NCBI GenBank assembly: GCA_964640655.1
Contig: CAZXFT010000002.1
Span: 135,389 to 199,388, forward strand
Length of the DNA stretch: 64,000 bases
Direction: 5' to 3'
Origin: BJGO01 sp964640655
Lineage (GTDB): Bacteria; Bacteroidota; Bacteroidia; Chitinophagales; UBA10324
Numbering within the stretch: the stretch's first letter is position 1; each line of letters starts with the position of its first letter. Below the pieces are notes generated by a model that saw only the letters and a program-made list of their open reading frames with translations, made no database searches and was not told where the DNA came from. The position numbers were made by a program, and so were the translations under genes. Below, in pieces: positions 8,787 to 18,254 of the stretch.

Positions 8787-11321
8787 ATGAATACGCACAA
8801 CTACACGTTCGAACAGGTAGTGAAAATGATACGCGGACAGGTACTCCAGAAAAACAGCAACCTGCTTACCGAACATTTGTTGATAGACAGCAGAAAATTA
8901 TCTCAACCCGAAAATACTTTGTTTTTTGCCATTAAAGGTCAGCGCCGTGATGGGCACGATTATATATCTGAATTATATCAAAAGGGAGTCAGACAATTTG
9001 TAGTTAGCAAAGATCTGGATGTAAGTAAGTATCCGGATGCTGCAATACTGAAAGTGAAGGACACCATTCATGCACTACAAAACTTGACGGCACAGCACCG
9101 TAAAAAGTTTTCCATACCTGTTGTAGGAATTACTGGTAGTAATGGAAAAACCATAGTAAAAGAGTGGTTGTACCAGTTGTTGCAAAACGACTTCAACATT
9201 GTTCGTTCTCCAAAGAGTTACAACTCGCAGATAGGTGTGCCTTTATCGGTTTGGGAAATGACTTCTTATCATAACCTCGCCTTGTTTGAAGCCGGCATTT
9301 CGCAGCCTAATGAAATGGCAGATCTTGAAAAAGTAATTCAACCAAGTATTGGCATTTTCACCAACATCGGTAAAGCGCACGACGAAGGTTTTTTAAACAT
9401 CAGACAGAAGATCAATGAAAAGCTTAAGTTGTTTATTAAAGCAGAGCTTATCATTTATTCAAAAGATTATCCTTATGTGAATGAATGCATTGCCAGCTTT
9501 AAAGACCGTATGAAGTATAGCGACCCTAATTATAAAGGGTACAAAACTTTTTCATGGACCCGCAATGGTAACAACGACGCTGATGTGGCAATTAAAAATA
9601 TACTCAAGCACCACCAGCATACGGAGATTGAAGCAGTATGGAACGAAAAATCTTTTTTGTTTTCTATTCCTTTCACTGATGATGCCTCCATTGAAAATGC
9701 CATCAACTGTTGGATGTTAATGATGCATCTTGGCATTGACTCATCGGTGGTTTCTATGCGTTTGATGTCTTTGAATAAAGTGGAGATGAGACTGGAGTTG
9801 AAGGATGGTATCAATCACTGCACGCTGATTAACGACTTTTATAATTCTGATATTCATTCCCTGCATATTGCTTTAGATTTTTTAAAACAACAAAAGCATG
9901 CTACTCATAAGACTGTAGTGATGTCGGACATACTTCAAAGTGGCATCAGTGATAACGAATTATATTCAGGAGTAGCGGAAGCACTTGAGCAGAGCGGGGT
10001 GCAGCGTTTCATTGGCGTAGGCAATGCCATCAACAAACAGCAAAAGTTATTTAAAGCAAAGAAAAATCTTCAAACATCATTCTATAAAAACACGGACGAG
10101 TTATTGAAGGACTTCAATCATTTGTCGTTTAACGATGAAGTGATTCTTCTGAAAGGTGCACGTGCTTATGAGTTTGAAAAAGTTGCCAAACAATTAGAGC
10201 AAAAGAGACACGAAACAGTTCTTGAAATAAATCTTACTGCACTTACAGATAATCTGAAGACAATACAAAGTCATTTGAAGCCTGAAACTAAAACAATGGT
10301 GATGGTGAAGGCATTTTCATATGGCAGCGGCAGCTTTGAAATTGCAAACGCCTTGCAAACACAGCGTGTGGAATATCTTGGTGTGGCCTACGCCGATGAA
10401 GGGGTTCATCTGCGCAAGGCAGGCATTCATACATCCATAATGGTGATGAATCCTGAAGAAGGAACGTATGATCACGTGTTGTTGTACAAGTTAGAACCGG
10501 TATTATACAATTTGCGCAGTCTGAAAACATTTTTGCAGGCTATACACGAAAACAAAGACATCATCAATGAACCGTATCCGGTTCATCTTGAAATCGAAAC
10601 AGGCATGCATCGTTTGGGTTTTGAAGAGAAAGATCTGGAAGCTTTAGTAGCTATAATTAAACAGAATGAAAAATTGATTCGCGTTCAAAGTGTGTTCTCA
10701 CATTTAGCAGCATCAGATAATACAACACTAGATTGGTACACACAAGCGCAGATAGAACAGTTCAAACGTTTCAGCAGTAAGATTGAAAGGTCCTTGTGTT
10801 ATAACTTTATGCGCCATATCTGCAACACTGCAGGTATACTGCGTTTCCCCGAAGCACAGTTTGATATGGTTCGATTGGGGATAGGGCTTTATGGTATAGA
10901 CAACACCGGACTATGGCAACAACAACTTCGTAATGTGAGCACGCTGAAAACCATCATTTCACAAATAAAAAATTTAAGCGCCGGTGAAACAGTTGGTTAC
11001 GATCGCCGCGGCGAAACCACACGCGACACCATCATGGCTACTATAGGCATTGGTTATGCCGATGGCCTGAGCCGTAATCTGAGTAATGGAGTTGGTAAAA
11101 TGCTGGTGCGAAATACTTCAGTTCCCATCATAGGAAATATTTGCATGGACATGTGCATGCTCGATGTGACCGATGTGACCGGTGTAGAAGAAGGCGATGA
11201 AGTGATTGTATTTGGTGAAGCACAATCACCCATTCAATTGGCGCAACAATCAGGTACTATACCATATGAAATTATCAGCGGCATTTCGCAGCGCGTAAAG
11301 AGGGTGTACTACAGAGAGTAG
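8787..11321 (+). CDS. murF: MurF-alanine racemase fusion
   Basis: A bifunctional enzyme: the N-terminal half is UDP-N-acetylmuramoyl-tripeptide:D-Ala-D-Ala ligase and the C-terminal half is alanine racemase, so one polypeptide both makes D-Ala and builds the pentapeptide precursor. The MurF ATP loop GITGSNGKT is at residues 114-122. The Alr part has the PLP lysine K508 (MVMVKAFSYGSG, drifted from the usual KADAYGHG) and the second catalytic region GIGYADGLSR. ATG 8787 is preferred over GTG 8763 because the promoter element falls between them. This fusion is established for Bacteroidota. It converges on kbl with three bases between the stops. Confidence 0.95.
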   Translation: MNTHNYTFEQVVKMIRGQVLQKNSNLLTEHLLIDSRKLSQPENTLFFAIKGQRRDGHDYISELYQKGVRQFVVSKDLDVSKYPDAAILKVKDTIHALQNLTAQHRKKFSIPVVGITGSNGKTIVKEWLYQLLQNDFNIVRSPKSYNSQIGVPLSVWEMTSYHNLALFEAGISQPNEMADLEKVIQPSIGIFTNIGKAHDEGFLNIRQKINEKLKLFIKAELIIYSKDYPYVNECIASFKDRMKYSDPNYKGYKTFSWTRNGNNDADVAIKNILKHHQHTEIEAVWNEKSFLFSIPFTDDASIENAINCWMLMMHLGIDSSVVSMRLMSLNKVEMRLELKDGINHCTLINDFYNSDIHSLHIALDFLKQQKHATHKTVVMSDILQSGISDNELYSGVAEALEQSGVQRFIGVGNAINKQQKLFKAKKNLQTSFYKNTDELLKDFNHLSFNDEVILLKGARAYEFEKVAKQLEQKRHETVLEINLTALTDNLKTIQSHLKPETKTMVMVKAFSYGSGSFEIANALQTQRVEYLGVAYADEGVHLRKAGIHTSIMVMNPEEGTYDHVLLYKLEPVLYNLRSLKTFLQAIHENKDIINEPYPVHLEIETGMHRLGFEEKDLEALVAIIKQNEKLIRVQSVFSHLAASDNTTLDWYTQAQIEQFKRFSSKIERSLCYNFMRHICNTAGILRFPEAQFDMVRLGIGLYGIDNTGLWQQQLRNVSTLKTIISQIKNLSAGETVGYDRRGETTRDTIMATIGIGYADGLSRNLSNGVGKMLVRNTSVPIIGNICMDMCMLDVTDVTGVEEGDEVIVFGEAQSPIQLAQQSGTIPYEIISGISQRVKRVYYRE

Positions 11322-11324
11322 AAA

Positions 11325-12509
11325 TTATTTGAGAACCCCCAACTCTTTGCCCACTTTTTTAAACGCTTCAATGGCTTTGTCTAAATGATGTCTTTCATGA
11401 GCAGCAGAAATCTGCACACGAATTCGTGCGTTGCCTTTTGCAACCACAGGATAGAAGAACCCGATAACGTAAATACCTTCGGGTAATAGTTTGGCGGCAA
11501 ACTCTTGTGCAAGCACAGCATCATAGAGCATAATTGGAACTATAGGATGTTCGCCAGGTTTCATGTCAAAACCGGCTTCGGCCATTTTACTTCGGAAGTA
11601 TTTGGTGTTGTCTTCCAACTTATCGCGCAGTGCTGTAGTTTCGCTAAGCATATCGAGCACTGCTATCGAAGCCCCTACAATACTTGGGGCTACCGTGTTG
11701 GAAAATAAATAAGGTCGCGAACGCTGACGCAACAACTCAATGATTTCTTTTCTGCCCGAAGTAAACCCACCTGATGCTCCACCCAAAGCCTTGCCCAGTG
11801 TACCCGTGATAATATCAATGCGACCCATCACATTGCGATACTCATGTGTACCTCGACCGGTTTTACCCATAAAGCCTGATGCATGACATTCATCAATCAT
11901 CACTAATGCTCCATGCTTCTCAGCAAGGTCACAGATTTTATCAAGTTGAGCTATAGTGCCATCCATACTAAATACGCCATCGGTTACAATCATTTTATAA
12001 CGTGCCTCGGCAGCGGCATGCAATTGCTCTTCGAGGCTGTCAATATTATTATGCGTGTAACGATAGCGCTGTGCTTTACACAGTCTGATGCCATCTATGA
12101 TAGACGCATGATTCAATTCATCGCTGATAATGGCATCTTGTTCTGTGAGAAGGGGTTCAAATACACCACCGTTGGCATCAAAAGCAGCAGCATATAAAAT
12201 GGTGTCTTCATTGCCTAGAAACTTTGAGATTTTTTCTTCCAGCTCTTTGTGAATATCCTGAGTGCCACAGATAAAACGCACACTAGATAGACCGTACCCG
12301 CGATAGTCTATATACTTTTTAGCTGCCTCCAGAACTTTTGGATGAGATGACAGGCCCAGATAATTATTCGCGCAAAGGTTTATCACCGTTTTACCGTTTA
12401 CAACAATCTCGGCTCCCTGTGCTGAGGCTATTACGCGCTCCGATTTATATAATCCCGCATCCTTAATGCTTTGCAATTCTTTGATTAAAAATTCTTTGTT
12501 GGTGTACAT
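11325..12509 (-). CDS. kbl: Glycine C-acetyltransferase (2-amino-3-ketobutyrate CoA ligase)
   Basis: A PLP enzyme that splits 2-amino-3-ketobutyrate with CoA into glycine and acetyl-CoA in threonine breakdown; the reverse reaction is also possible. The 394-residue length is normal. Visible features are CANNYLGLSSHP near the N-terminus, DECHASGFMG (PLP-contacting Asp) and the PLP lysine in TGTLGKALGGASGG. No threonine dehydrogenase gene lies beside it. Related alpha-oxoamine synthases (serine palmitoyltransferase, 8-amino-7-oxononanoate synthase) are alternatives, but the overall sequence is closest to Kbl. Confidence 0.92.
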   Translation of the reverse strand: MYTNKEFLIKELQSIKDAGLYKSERVIASAQGAEIVVNGKTVINLCANNYLGLSSHPKVLEAAKKYIDYRGYGLSSVRFICGTQDIHKELEEKISKFLGNEDTILYAAAFDANGGVFEPLLTEQDAIISDELNHASIIDGIRLCKAQRYRYTHNNIDSLEEQLHAAAEARYKMIVTDGVFSMDGTIAQLDKICDLAEKHGALVMIDECHASGFMGKTGRGTHEYRNVMGRIDIITGTLGKALGGASGGFTSGRKEIIELLRQRSRPYLFSNTVAPSIVGASIAVLDMLSETTALRDKLEDNTKYFRSKMAEAGFDMKPGEHPIVPIMLYDAVLAQEFAAKLLPEGIYVIGFFYPVVAKGNARIRVQISAAHERHHLDKAIEAFKKVGKELGVLK

Positions 12510-12661
12510 AGTAGTTTCTTGTTAGGACCGGAAAATTCAACAATCTGTTTGGTTTGCGGAAATGAAAAACAAGGAAATGACTTTATTTATTTTTCAATGT
12601 TTAAAAAACTTGTTTCTGCAATGGTAATATCCCTCAATTTTGATGAAGATATTATTATGAT

Positions 12662-14491
12662 ATGAGTAAAGGAAAAAAGAAACAGGCAGAACATAAACAC
12701 GAGAACAAAATTTTCTCGCGCAATAATTTGATCAGTATGCTTTTGCTTATGGTGCTCACTTATATTGCCTTTTCACCCTCTATGAAAAACAACTTTACCA
12801 ACTGGGATGACCCGGTATATGTATATGAAAACTCTATGGTGATGAGTGCACAAACTCAATGGGGCAAAATTTTTTCGGAACCTGTCTCGCTCAATTATCA
12901 TCCAATTACCATGCTTACATTAGCCTGGAATTATCAGCAAGCGGAAAAGAAAAACGGTAAAATAGATCCTTACATTTTTCATTTGTGGAATGTGCTTATC
13001 CATTTGCTTAGTGTTGCACTAATGTTTACATTCGTTTTTCGGCTGAGTAATTCGAATTGGTTTATAGCCATTTTCTGTGCAGCCTTGTTTGCACTGCATC
13101 CCATGCATGTGGAGTCGGTTTCCTGGATAAGTGAGCGAAAGGATGTGCTCTATGTATTTTTCTTTTTGCTGTCATGTATCAGCTATTTGAAATACAAAGA
13201 GAATAATAATTACCTGTGGCTTGGTCTTGCCATAACGTTTTATATGTTGTCGGTACTCAGCAAAGCAGTGGCAGTAGTGCTTCCTGTGGTGTTGTTGTTA
13301 ATTGATTTTAACGCTGCGCGAAAAATTTCTACTCGACAGATTATTGAGAAAATACCTTTTCTGTTATTATCGCTCTACTTCGGATGGAAAGCATACAGCA
13401 TTCAGGCAACAGGTGCTATTGCCAAGCCTGAGGCTGTTTCCTTTTTTCAACAGATAACTTTCGGATCCTGGGGAGCATTGATGTACGTAGTGAAATTTTT
13501 TGTTCCGGTCAAGCTGTCGGCGTTTTATCCATACCCTAATCTTACCGATGGAGGTTCCATTCCTGCAGAGTATTTTCTTGGCTTTTTGATTTGGCCTCTT
13601 GCCGCCGCAGCTATCTACATAGGTTATCGTTATTATTTGCCATTACTGTTTGGAGTGATGTTTTATTTTATCACCATTGCTTTAGTGTTGCAGTTTATTT
13701 CGGTGGGCTCTGCGATTATGGCCGATCGGTATAGCTACTTGCCATATTTAGGACTGGCTTATCCGATTGCTCATTTTCTTTATGATATGTACCAAAAAAA
13801 GACAACGCTGAAAACACCTGTATTTGCAGCGACAGCAGCATTCTTTATCTTTTTATCCATCAGCACCTATGCACGAACACAGGTATGGAAAGACAACATC
13901 TCTTTGTGGAGCGATGTGATTAATAAATACCCAACGGTAGAAGTTGCTTATAAAAATCGCGGCAATTACTATGGCAAAGAATTAGGCAAACTCAACGAGT
14001 CATATGCCGATTACATGGTCTTAAAACGAATGAAATCGAAAGACACTAAGGTATATAGTAATATGGGTAACGTTTATGGTATGCGCCAGCAACCCGACTC
14101 TTCGATTTGGTGTTACAATAAAGCCATTGAACTGGATGCTAATAATGAAGAGGCCTATATTAATCGGGGTATTACCTATTCCATGATGAAACAATATGAT
14201 AAGGCTATTGCGGATTTCAATGAAGCGGAAAGGATTAAAGGTGCTACAACTGCATTATTACAAAACCGTGCATATACCTATGTGGCTGCAGGCAAATACA
14301 CTGAAAGCCTGAGTGATTACAACAAATTAATATCCCTGCGACCTAACGACGGGCAGTCTTATTTCTTCCGTGCCATAGCCAACGAAGGATTGGGAAATAT
14401 TACCGATGCTCTAAACGATTTGAACCAAGCCGTTGCACTGGGTTATGATGTTGATGCCTCAACAAGGCAACGGATAGAAGGGAAAAAATAA
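12662..14491 (+). CDS. TMTC-like polytopic membrane protein with C-terminal TPRs
   Basis: The 609-residue protein has a lysine-rich start, about ten membrane segments up to residue 400 or so, and then TPR repeats (SNMGNVYGMRQQPDSSIWCY, EAYINRGITYSMM, QSYFFRAIANEGL). The early FTNWDDPVYV and the HPMHVESVSWISERKDVLY signature are typical of the DUF1736/TMTC-type glycosyltransferase-like family, whose animal members are O-mannosyltransferases. By analogy it may transfer a sugar from a lipid carrier to exported proteins. Acceptor and donor are unknown. Confidence 0.82.
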   Translation: MSKGKKKQAEHKHENKIFSRNNLISMLLLMVLTYIAFSPSMKNNFTNWDDPVYVYENSMVMSAQTQWGKIFSEPVSLNYHPITMLTLAWNYQQAEKKNGKIDPYIFHLWNVLIHLLSVALMFTFVFRLSNSNWFIAIFCAALFALHPMHVESVSWISERKDVLYVFFFLLSCISYLKYKENNNYLWLGLAITFYMLSVLSKAVAVVLPVVLLLIDFNAARKISTRQIIEKIPFLLLSLYFGWKAYSIQATGAIAKPEAVSFFQQITFGSWGALMYVVKFFVPVKLSAFYPYPNLTDGGSIPAEYFLGFLIWPLAAAAIYIGYRYYLPLLFGVMFYFITIALVLQFISVGSAIMADRYSYLPYLGLAYPIAHFLYDMYQKKTTLKTPVFAATAAFFIFLSISTYARTQVWKDNISLWSDVINKYPTVEVAYKNRGNYYGKELGKLNESYADYMVLKRMKSKDTKVYSNMGNVYGMRQQPDSSIWCYNKAIELDANNEEAYINRGITYSMMKQYDKAIADFNEAERIKGATTALLQNRAYTYVAAGKYTESLSDYNKLISLRPNDGQSYFFRAIANEGLGNITDALNDLNQAVALGYDVDASTRQRIEGKK

Positions 14492-14528
14492 ATACACATT
14501 ATTTTATTGTTGATGCCTTTCTTCGTTA

Positions 14529-14536
14529 TACTTTTG
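14529..14536 (+). promoter_or_regulatory. Promoter for trhO: TTG (-33) and TACTTTTG (-7)
   Basis: TTG at 14507-14509, a 19-base spacer and TACTTTTG match the full Bacteroidota sigma consensus (TTG-N19-TAnnTTTG). It lies 29 bases before the ATG. This is the best-formed promoter I see in the window. Confidence 0.7.
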
Positions 14537-14565
14537 CAACATCCTGCTTACATCAGGAAAATTTT

Positions 14566-15579
14566 ATGCAGAAACAACAACAATCCTCAGTCAGCACTGA
14601 GGTTAAACCTTATACAGAGCCGCAATCAGGTCGCATTGCTGCAGCACTTCTGAAACCCTTTCAAACCTTATTGTTTTACAAGTATGTACACATGTCGCAA
14701 GCAGAAACGTTTGCTGCCGATTTGCTGAGGTTTTGTAAAAACACAGGTCTTACCGGTCGTGTGTTGGTGGCTGAAGAAGGTATTAACGGCACCGTTTCGG
14801 GCACAGTAGAACAATGCAACCGTTTCATACATCATCTGCATAATGATGCGCGTTTCAGCGATATGGAATTTAAAATCGATGATGAGAACAACACTACTTT
14901 TGCGAAGATGCATGTGCGCTACAAAAAAGAAATCGTTCACTTTGGGCAACCGGACGTGAATGTATGGGAGCGCACCGGCACTTACCTTGAACCTGAAGAA
15001 TGGGAAAAGATGATGCATGACGAGGATGTGGTGGTACTCGATGTGCGCAATAAAGTGGAGTGGGAGTTAGGTAAGTTCAAAAACGCCGTAACCGTTGACA
15101 TTGAACACTTCCGTGATTTACCGCAGGTGATGCCGCAGTTGGAACAATATAAAGAAAAGAAAGTGTTGGCCTATTGCACCGGTGGCATAAGATGCGAGAA
15201 AGCTACAGCATACCTTATTCAACAGGGCTTCCAAAATGTTTTTCACCTGCACGGTGGCATTATCAAGTATGGTAAAGTAACAGGAGGTAAAGACTTTGAC
15301 GGGCAATGTTATGTGTTCGATAACCGAATAGGTATTGATGTTAACTATGTTAACCCAACAGTGATTTCGCAGTGTAAAATTTGTAATACCAAAACCACCA
15401 AGATGGTGAACTGTGCCAATCCGGAATGCAACGAACATTTTGTGTTGTGTGATGATTGCGGATGGCAAATGAAAGGATGTTGCAGTGATTTGTGCTTGAA
15501 AAGTCCGCGATTGCGAGTATATGATGGCAGCGGCTATTATCAGAAAGGCACGCAGCAATGGGTGAGCGAAAACAATTGA
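14566..15579 (+). CDS. trhO: tRNA uridine(34) hydroxylase TrhO (rhodanese family)
   Basis: TrhO performs oxygen-dependent hydroxylation of U34 in tRNAs at the wobble position. The protein has an N-terminal acylphosphatase-like domain (GRVLVAEEGINGTVSG), a rhodanese domain with the catalytic Cys in AYCTGGIRCEKA, and a C-terminal cysteine-rich region with several CxxC-type pairs (CKIC, CANPEC, CDDC, CC) that may bind metal. Length 337 residues is normal. The first 20 or so residues are a loose Gln/Ser-rich extension. It has its own promoter. Confidence 0.94.
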   Translation: MQKQQQSSVSTEVKPYTEPQSGRIAAALLKPFQTLLFYKYVHMSQAETFAADLLRFCKNTGLTGRVLVAEEGINGTVSGTVEQCNRFIHHLHNDARFSDMEFKIDDENNTTFAKMHVRYKKEIVHFGQPDVNVWERTGTYLEPEEWEKMMHDEDVVVLDVRNKVEWELGKFKNAVTVDIEHFRDLPQVMPQLEQYKEKKVLAYCTGGIRCEKATAYLIQQGFQNVFHLHGGIIKYGKVTGGKDFDGQCYVFDNRIGIDVNYVNPTVISQCKICNTKTTKMVNCANPECNEHFVLCDDCGWQMKGCCSDLCLKSPRLRVYDGSGYYQKGTQQWVSENN

Positions 15580-15726
15580 CTTAATGCATTGAGTAAAAAA
15601 TATTCAGCCGGTTAAGCAAAATGGGCTGAGGTATAGTCTTTTGAGCTGTTTCTATTAATTGTCATTTTGTCTGCAAAATTGGCATGGCAGCATCTTTGAC
15701 TATTGCGGTTAAATACGAATAGGTTT

Positions 15727-16395
15727 ATGAAGAAAGAATCGTTGGAAAACACGACAGGACGAGGTTTTGACGAAACTCAGGAAAGTGGTCGTACTGCCGG
15801 TGAAAATCAGCAGACGAACAATTTGTCAGATATTACAGCCTCTGAAGGTGAAAATACGTCGCACGAGGAAGAGGAGCACACCGATGAAATTGACGCCGAA
15901 ACAGAAGACTTTTTAACTCGCCTTGGTTTGAAAGGAAAGTCGAAAAAGGAAGTGATAGACTTGAAGAAAAAGGTTGAGGAAATGAACGATAAATACCTCC
16001 GCTTGCTTGCCGAATTTGAAAATGCAAAACGCCGTAATGCAAAAGAGAGAATAGAGTTGTACAAAACTGCCGGTCAGGATGTGCTGCAAAGTTTGTTGCC
16101 TGTTCTCGATGATTTTGAACGTGCACTCAAACAGATGGAACAGGCTAAAGATATTAATGCGGTACGAGAAGGGGTGTTACTTATTCACGATAAGTTTAAA
16201 AATATTCTGGAACACAAGGGCCTTAAAGGAATGAACAGCATTGGTCAGGAATTTAATGTGGAACATCACGAAGCCATAACTGAAATTCCTGCACCCAATG
16301 ACGATATGAAAGGTAAAGTAGTGGATGAAGTGGAACGTGGTTACACCCTGCATGATAAAATTATTCGATTTGCAAAGGTTATAGTGGGGAAATAA
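15727..16395 (+). CDS. grpE: GrpE nucleotide exchange factor
   Basis: GrpE releases ADP from DnaK in the cytoplasmic Hsp70 cycle. ATG 15727 (MKKESLEN) is preferred to TTG 15703. After a disordered acidic N-terminus (about 75 residues rich in Glu, Thr and Ser) comes the long coiled coil (EEMNDKYLRLLAEFENAKRR) and the beta domain ending GYTLHDKIIRFAKVIVGK. The dnaJ gene follows three bases downstream, so the two chaperone genes form an operon. dnaK is not in the window. Confidence 0.95.
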   Translation: MKKESLENTTGRGFDETQESGRTAGENQQTNNLSDITASEGENTSHEEEEHTDEIDAETEDFLTRLGLKGKSKKEVIDLKKKVEEMNDKYLRLLAEFENAKRRNAKERIELYKTAGQDVLQSLLPVLDDFERALKQMEQAKDINAVREGVLLIHDKFKNILEHKGLKGMNSIGQEFNVEHHEAITEIPAPNDDMKGKVVDEVERGYTLHDKIIRFAKVIVGK

Positions 16396-16398
16396 ACA

Positions 16399-17577
16399 AT
16401 GGCTTCTAAAAGAGATTATTACGAAATATTAGGTGTAGCTAAATCAGCAACGGCAGAGGAGATTAAGAAAGCCTACCGTAAGGTGGCAATGCAATTTCAT
16501 CCCGACAGAAATCCTAATGACAAATCAGCGGAAGAAAAATTTAAAGAGGCAGCTGAGGCATATGAAGTTTTGAGCGATAACGATAAGCGTGCGCGTTACG
16601 ATCGCTTCGGGCATCAGGGAGTAGGCTCATCGGCAGCAAGTGGCGGTGGAGGTTACAGTGGCGGTATGCGAATGGAAGACATCTTCTCAAACTTCGGGGA
16701 TATATTTTCCGATATGGGAGGCTCACCGTTTGAATCCTTCTTTGGCGGCGGCAGCAGTCAACGCGGTGGACAGCGACAGCGCGGCACTAGAGGTAGCAAC
16801 CTGCGCATTAAAATAGCACTCAACTATAAAGAGATGGTTGAAGGAGTGCAGAAAAAGCTAAAGGTTAAAAAATATGTAGAGTGTAATACCTGCAATGGCA
16901 GTGGTGCAAAAGACAACACATCCTATTCTACCTGCAACACTTGTCAGGGGCAGGGTTATGTGCGTCGTGTTACCAATACTTTCTTAGGTCAGATGGCCAC
17001 GCAATCTGTTTGCCCCACCTGTAGTGGCGAGGGTCGTAGCATCACACATCGCTGTACGGTATGCAAAGGAGATGGTCGTGTTTATGGTGAAGAGACTATC
17101 AGTATTGACATTCCGGCGGGAGTGAGTAAAGATTTGCAACTGAGCATGAGTGGAAAAGGTAATGCAGGTGAGCGTGGAGGCCCAGCAGGAGATTTACTGA
17201 TTCAGATTGAGGAGGAAACAAACGAACATCTGAAACGTGATGGCAATAATGTTATCTATGATTTATATGTCAGCTTTGCAGATGCAGCTTTAGGCACCTC
17301 TGTGGAAGTACCTACAATAGATGGTAAGGCAAAAATCAAAATCAAACCCGGAACGCAGGCAGGTGAAATTTTCCGCCTGAAAGGAAAAGGCTTTCCTCAT
17401 TTGAATTCGTATGGCAAAGGAGATCAGTTGATTCAGGTTAATATTTGGACTCCCAAGGAACTTACTAAAGAAGAATCTGCCTTGCTGGAGAAAATGAGAC
17501 AAATGAAAAACTTCCATCCTCATCCGGGCAAGAACGAGAAAGGCTTTATGGACAGAATGCGCGATTACTTCAGTTAA
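16399..17577 (+). CDS. dnaJ: Chaperone DnaJ (Hsp40)
   Basis: A class A J-protein that stimulates DnaK ATPase and delivers substrates. It has an N-terminal J domain with the HPD motif (FHPDRNPND), a Gly/Phe region (about residues 75-125), four zinc-finger repeats (CNTCNGSG, CNTCQGQG, CPTCSGEG, CTVCKGDG) and the C-terminal substrate-binding domains. At 392 residues it is complete. It is coupled to grpE upstream; the putative restriction-modification genes begin 16 bases after its stop. Confidence 0.97.
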   Translation: MASKRDYYEILGVAKSATAEEIKKAYRKVAMQFHPDRNPNDKSAEEKFKEAAEAYEVLSDNDKRARYDRFGHQGVGSSAASGGGGYSGGMRMEDIFSNFGDIFSDMGGSPFESFFGGGSSQRGGQRQRGTRGSNLRIKIALNYKEMVEGVQKKLKVKKYVECNTCNGSGAKDNTSYSTCNTCQGQGYVRRVTNTFLGQMATQSVCPTCSGEGRSITHRCTVCKGDGRVYGEETISIDIPAGVSKDLQLSMSGKGNAGERGGPAGDLLIQIEEETNEHLKRDGNNVIYDLYVSFADAALGTSVEVPTIDGKAKIKIKPGTQAGEIFRLKGKGFPHLNSYGKGDQLIQVNIWTPKELTKEESALLEKMRQMKNFHPHPGKNEKGFMDRMRDYFS

Positions 17578-17593
17578 GTTATACTTCAACTAC

Positions 17594-18250
17594 TTGAATT
17601 ATATTGGCAGTGTGTCACTGAACATAATTGCCATAGAAAATGAGCTCAAGAAACGAACACATTACAAGTATTCGTGGGGTCGCAGACAGAATAATTCTTT
17701 CGATAAACTGACCAATTTTATTTATCACATTAGTCTGTTTGATGAGTTGATAGTTCATATTCAAACTTCATTTAAACACGATGAAAGAATTAAAGAGATT
17801 GGCAACTACGCGGTTAACCGATGGTACAATTTTCATTCGGCAATGGCTATTGAAGAAATCTTTTGCTCTCATAAATCGGTAAGGAAGTATGAAGTGGAAA
17901 GAGACAAGTACTGCGACTTTTATATTCACAATATACCTTTTGATCATAAGACTTCAGTATTCCCTAAAAATATTCCTTGGTCGAAGAAGTGGTGTAAGGA
18001 AAATTCTGCAGTACTTGCCAAATGGTTATACGACAATCAAAGCAGCGAGCAGCGACAACATTTTTCCAATAGAATTTTTCTGATGCTGTATAGTAAGAGT
18101 ATGGCACACTGGAAACTGAAAGCCGAATTGACATACCTCAGCCACATCATAAATAAATATCTGGATGCATTCAAGCCGGAGCAACTCATACCACTCAACT
18201 ATCCCGACAAAAAAACTATTTTAACCGACCTTATCTGGGCAGAAGCCTGA
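17594..18250 (+). CDS. Putative PD-(D/E)XK restriction endonuclease
   Basis: I do not recognise a named family. The protein is about 218 residues, without signal peptide or membrane segment. Its middle looks like a PD-(D/E)XK nuclease core: Glu87/Glu88 in AIEEIF, Asp108 in YCDFYI, and Asp117-His118-Lys119 in PFDHKTSVFP, that is D-x8-DxK after a helix carrying Glu. It sits four bases before an adenine methyltransferase gene, the usual arrangement of a type II restriction-modification pair. The longest frame starts at TTG 17594; GTG 17612 is an alternative and there is no early ATG. Without a homology search the nuclease assignment remains an inference. Confidence 0.6.
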   Translation: MNYIGSVSLNIIAIENELKKRTHYKYSWGRRQNNSFDKLTNFIYHISLFDELIVHIQTSFKHDERIKEIGNYAVNRWYNFHSAMAIEEIFCSHKSVRKYEVERDKYCDFYIHNIPFDHKTSVFPKNIPWSKKWCKENSAVLAKWLYDNQSSEQRQHFSNRIFLMLYSKSMAHWKLKAELTYLSHIINKYLDAFKPEQLIPLNYPDKKTILTDLIWAEA

Positions 18251-18254
18251 AAAC

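Noticed and set aside
14668..15558. Minus-strand frames opposite trhO
   Set aside because: Shadows of a well-supported gene; composition is typical of antisense reading.
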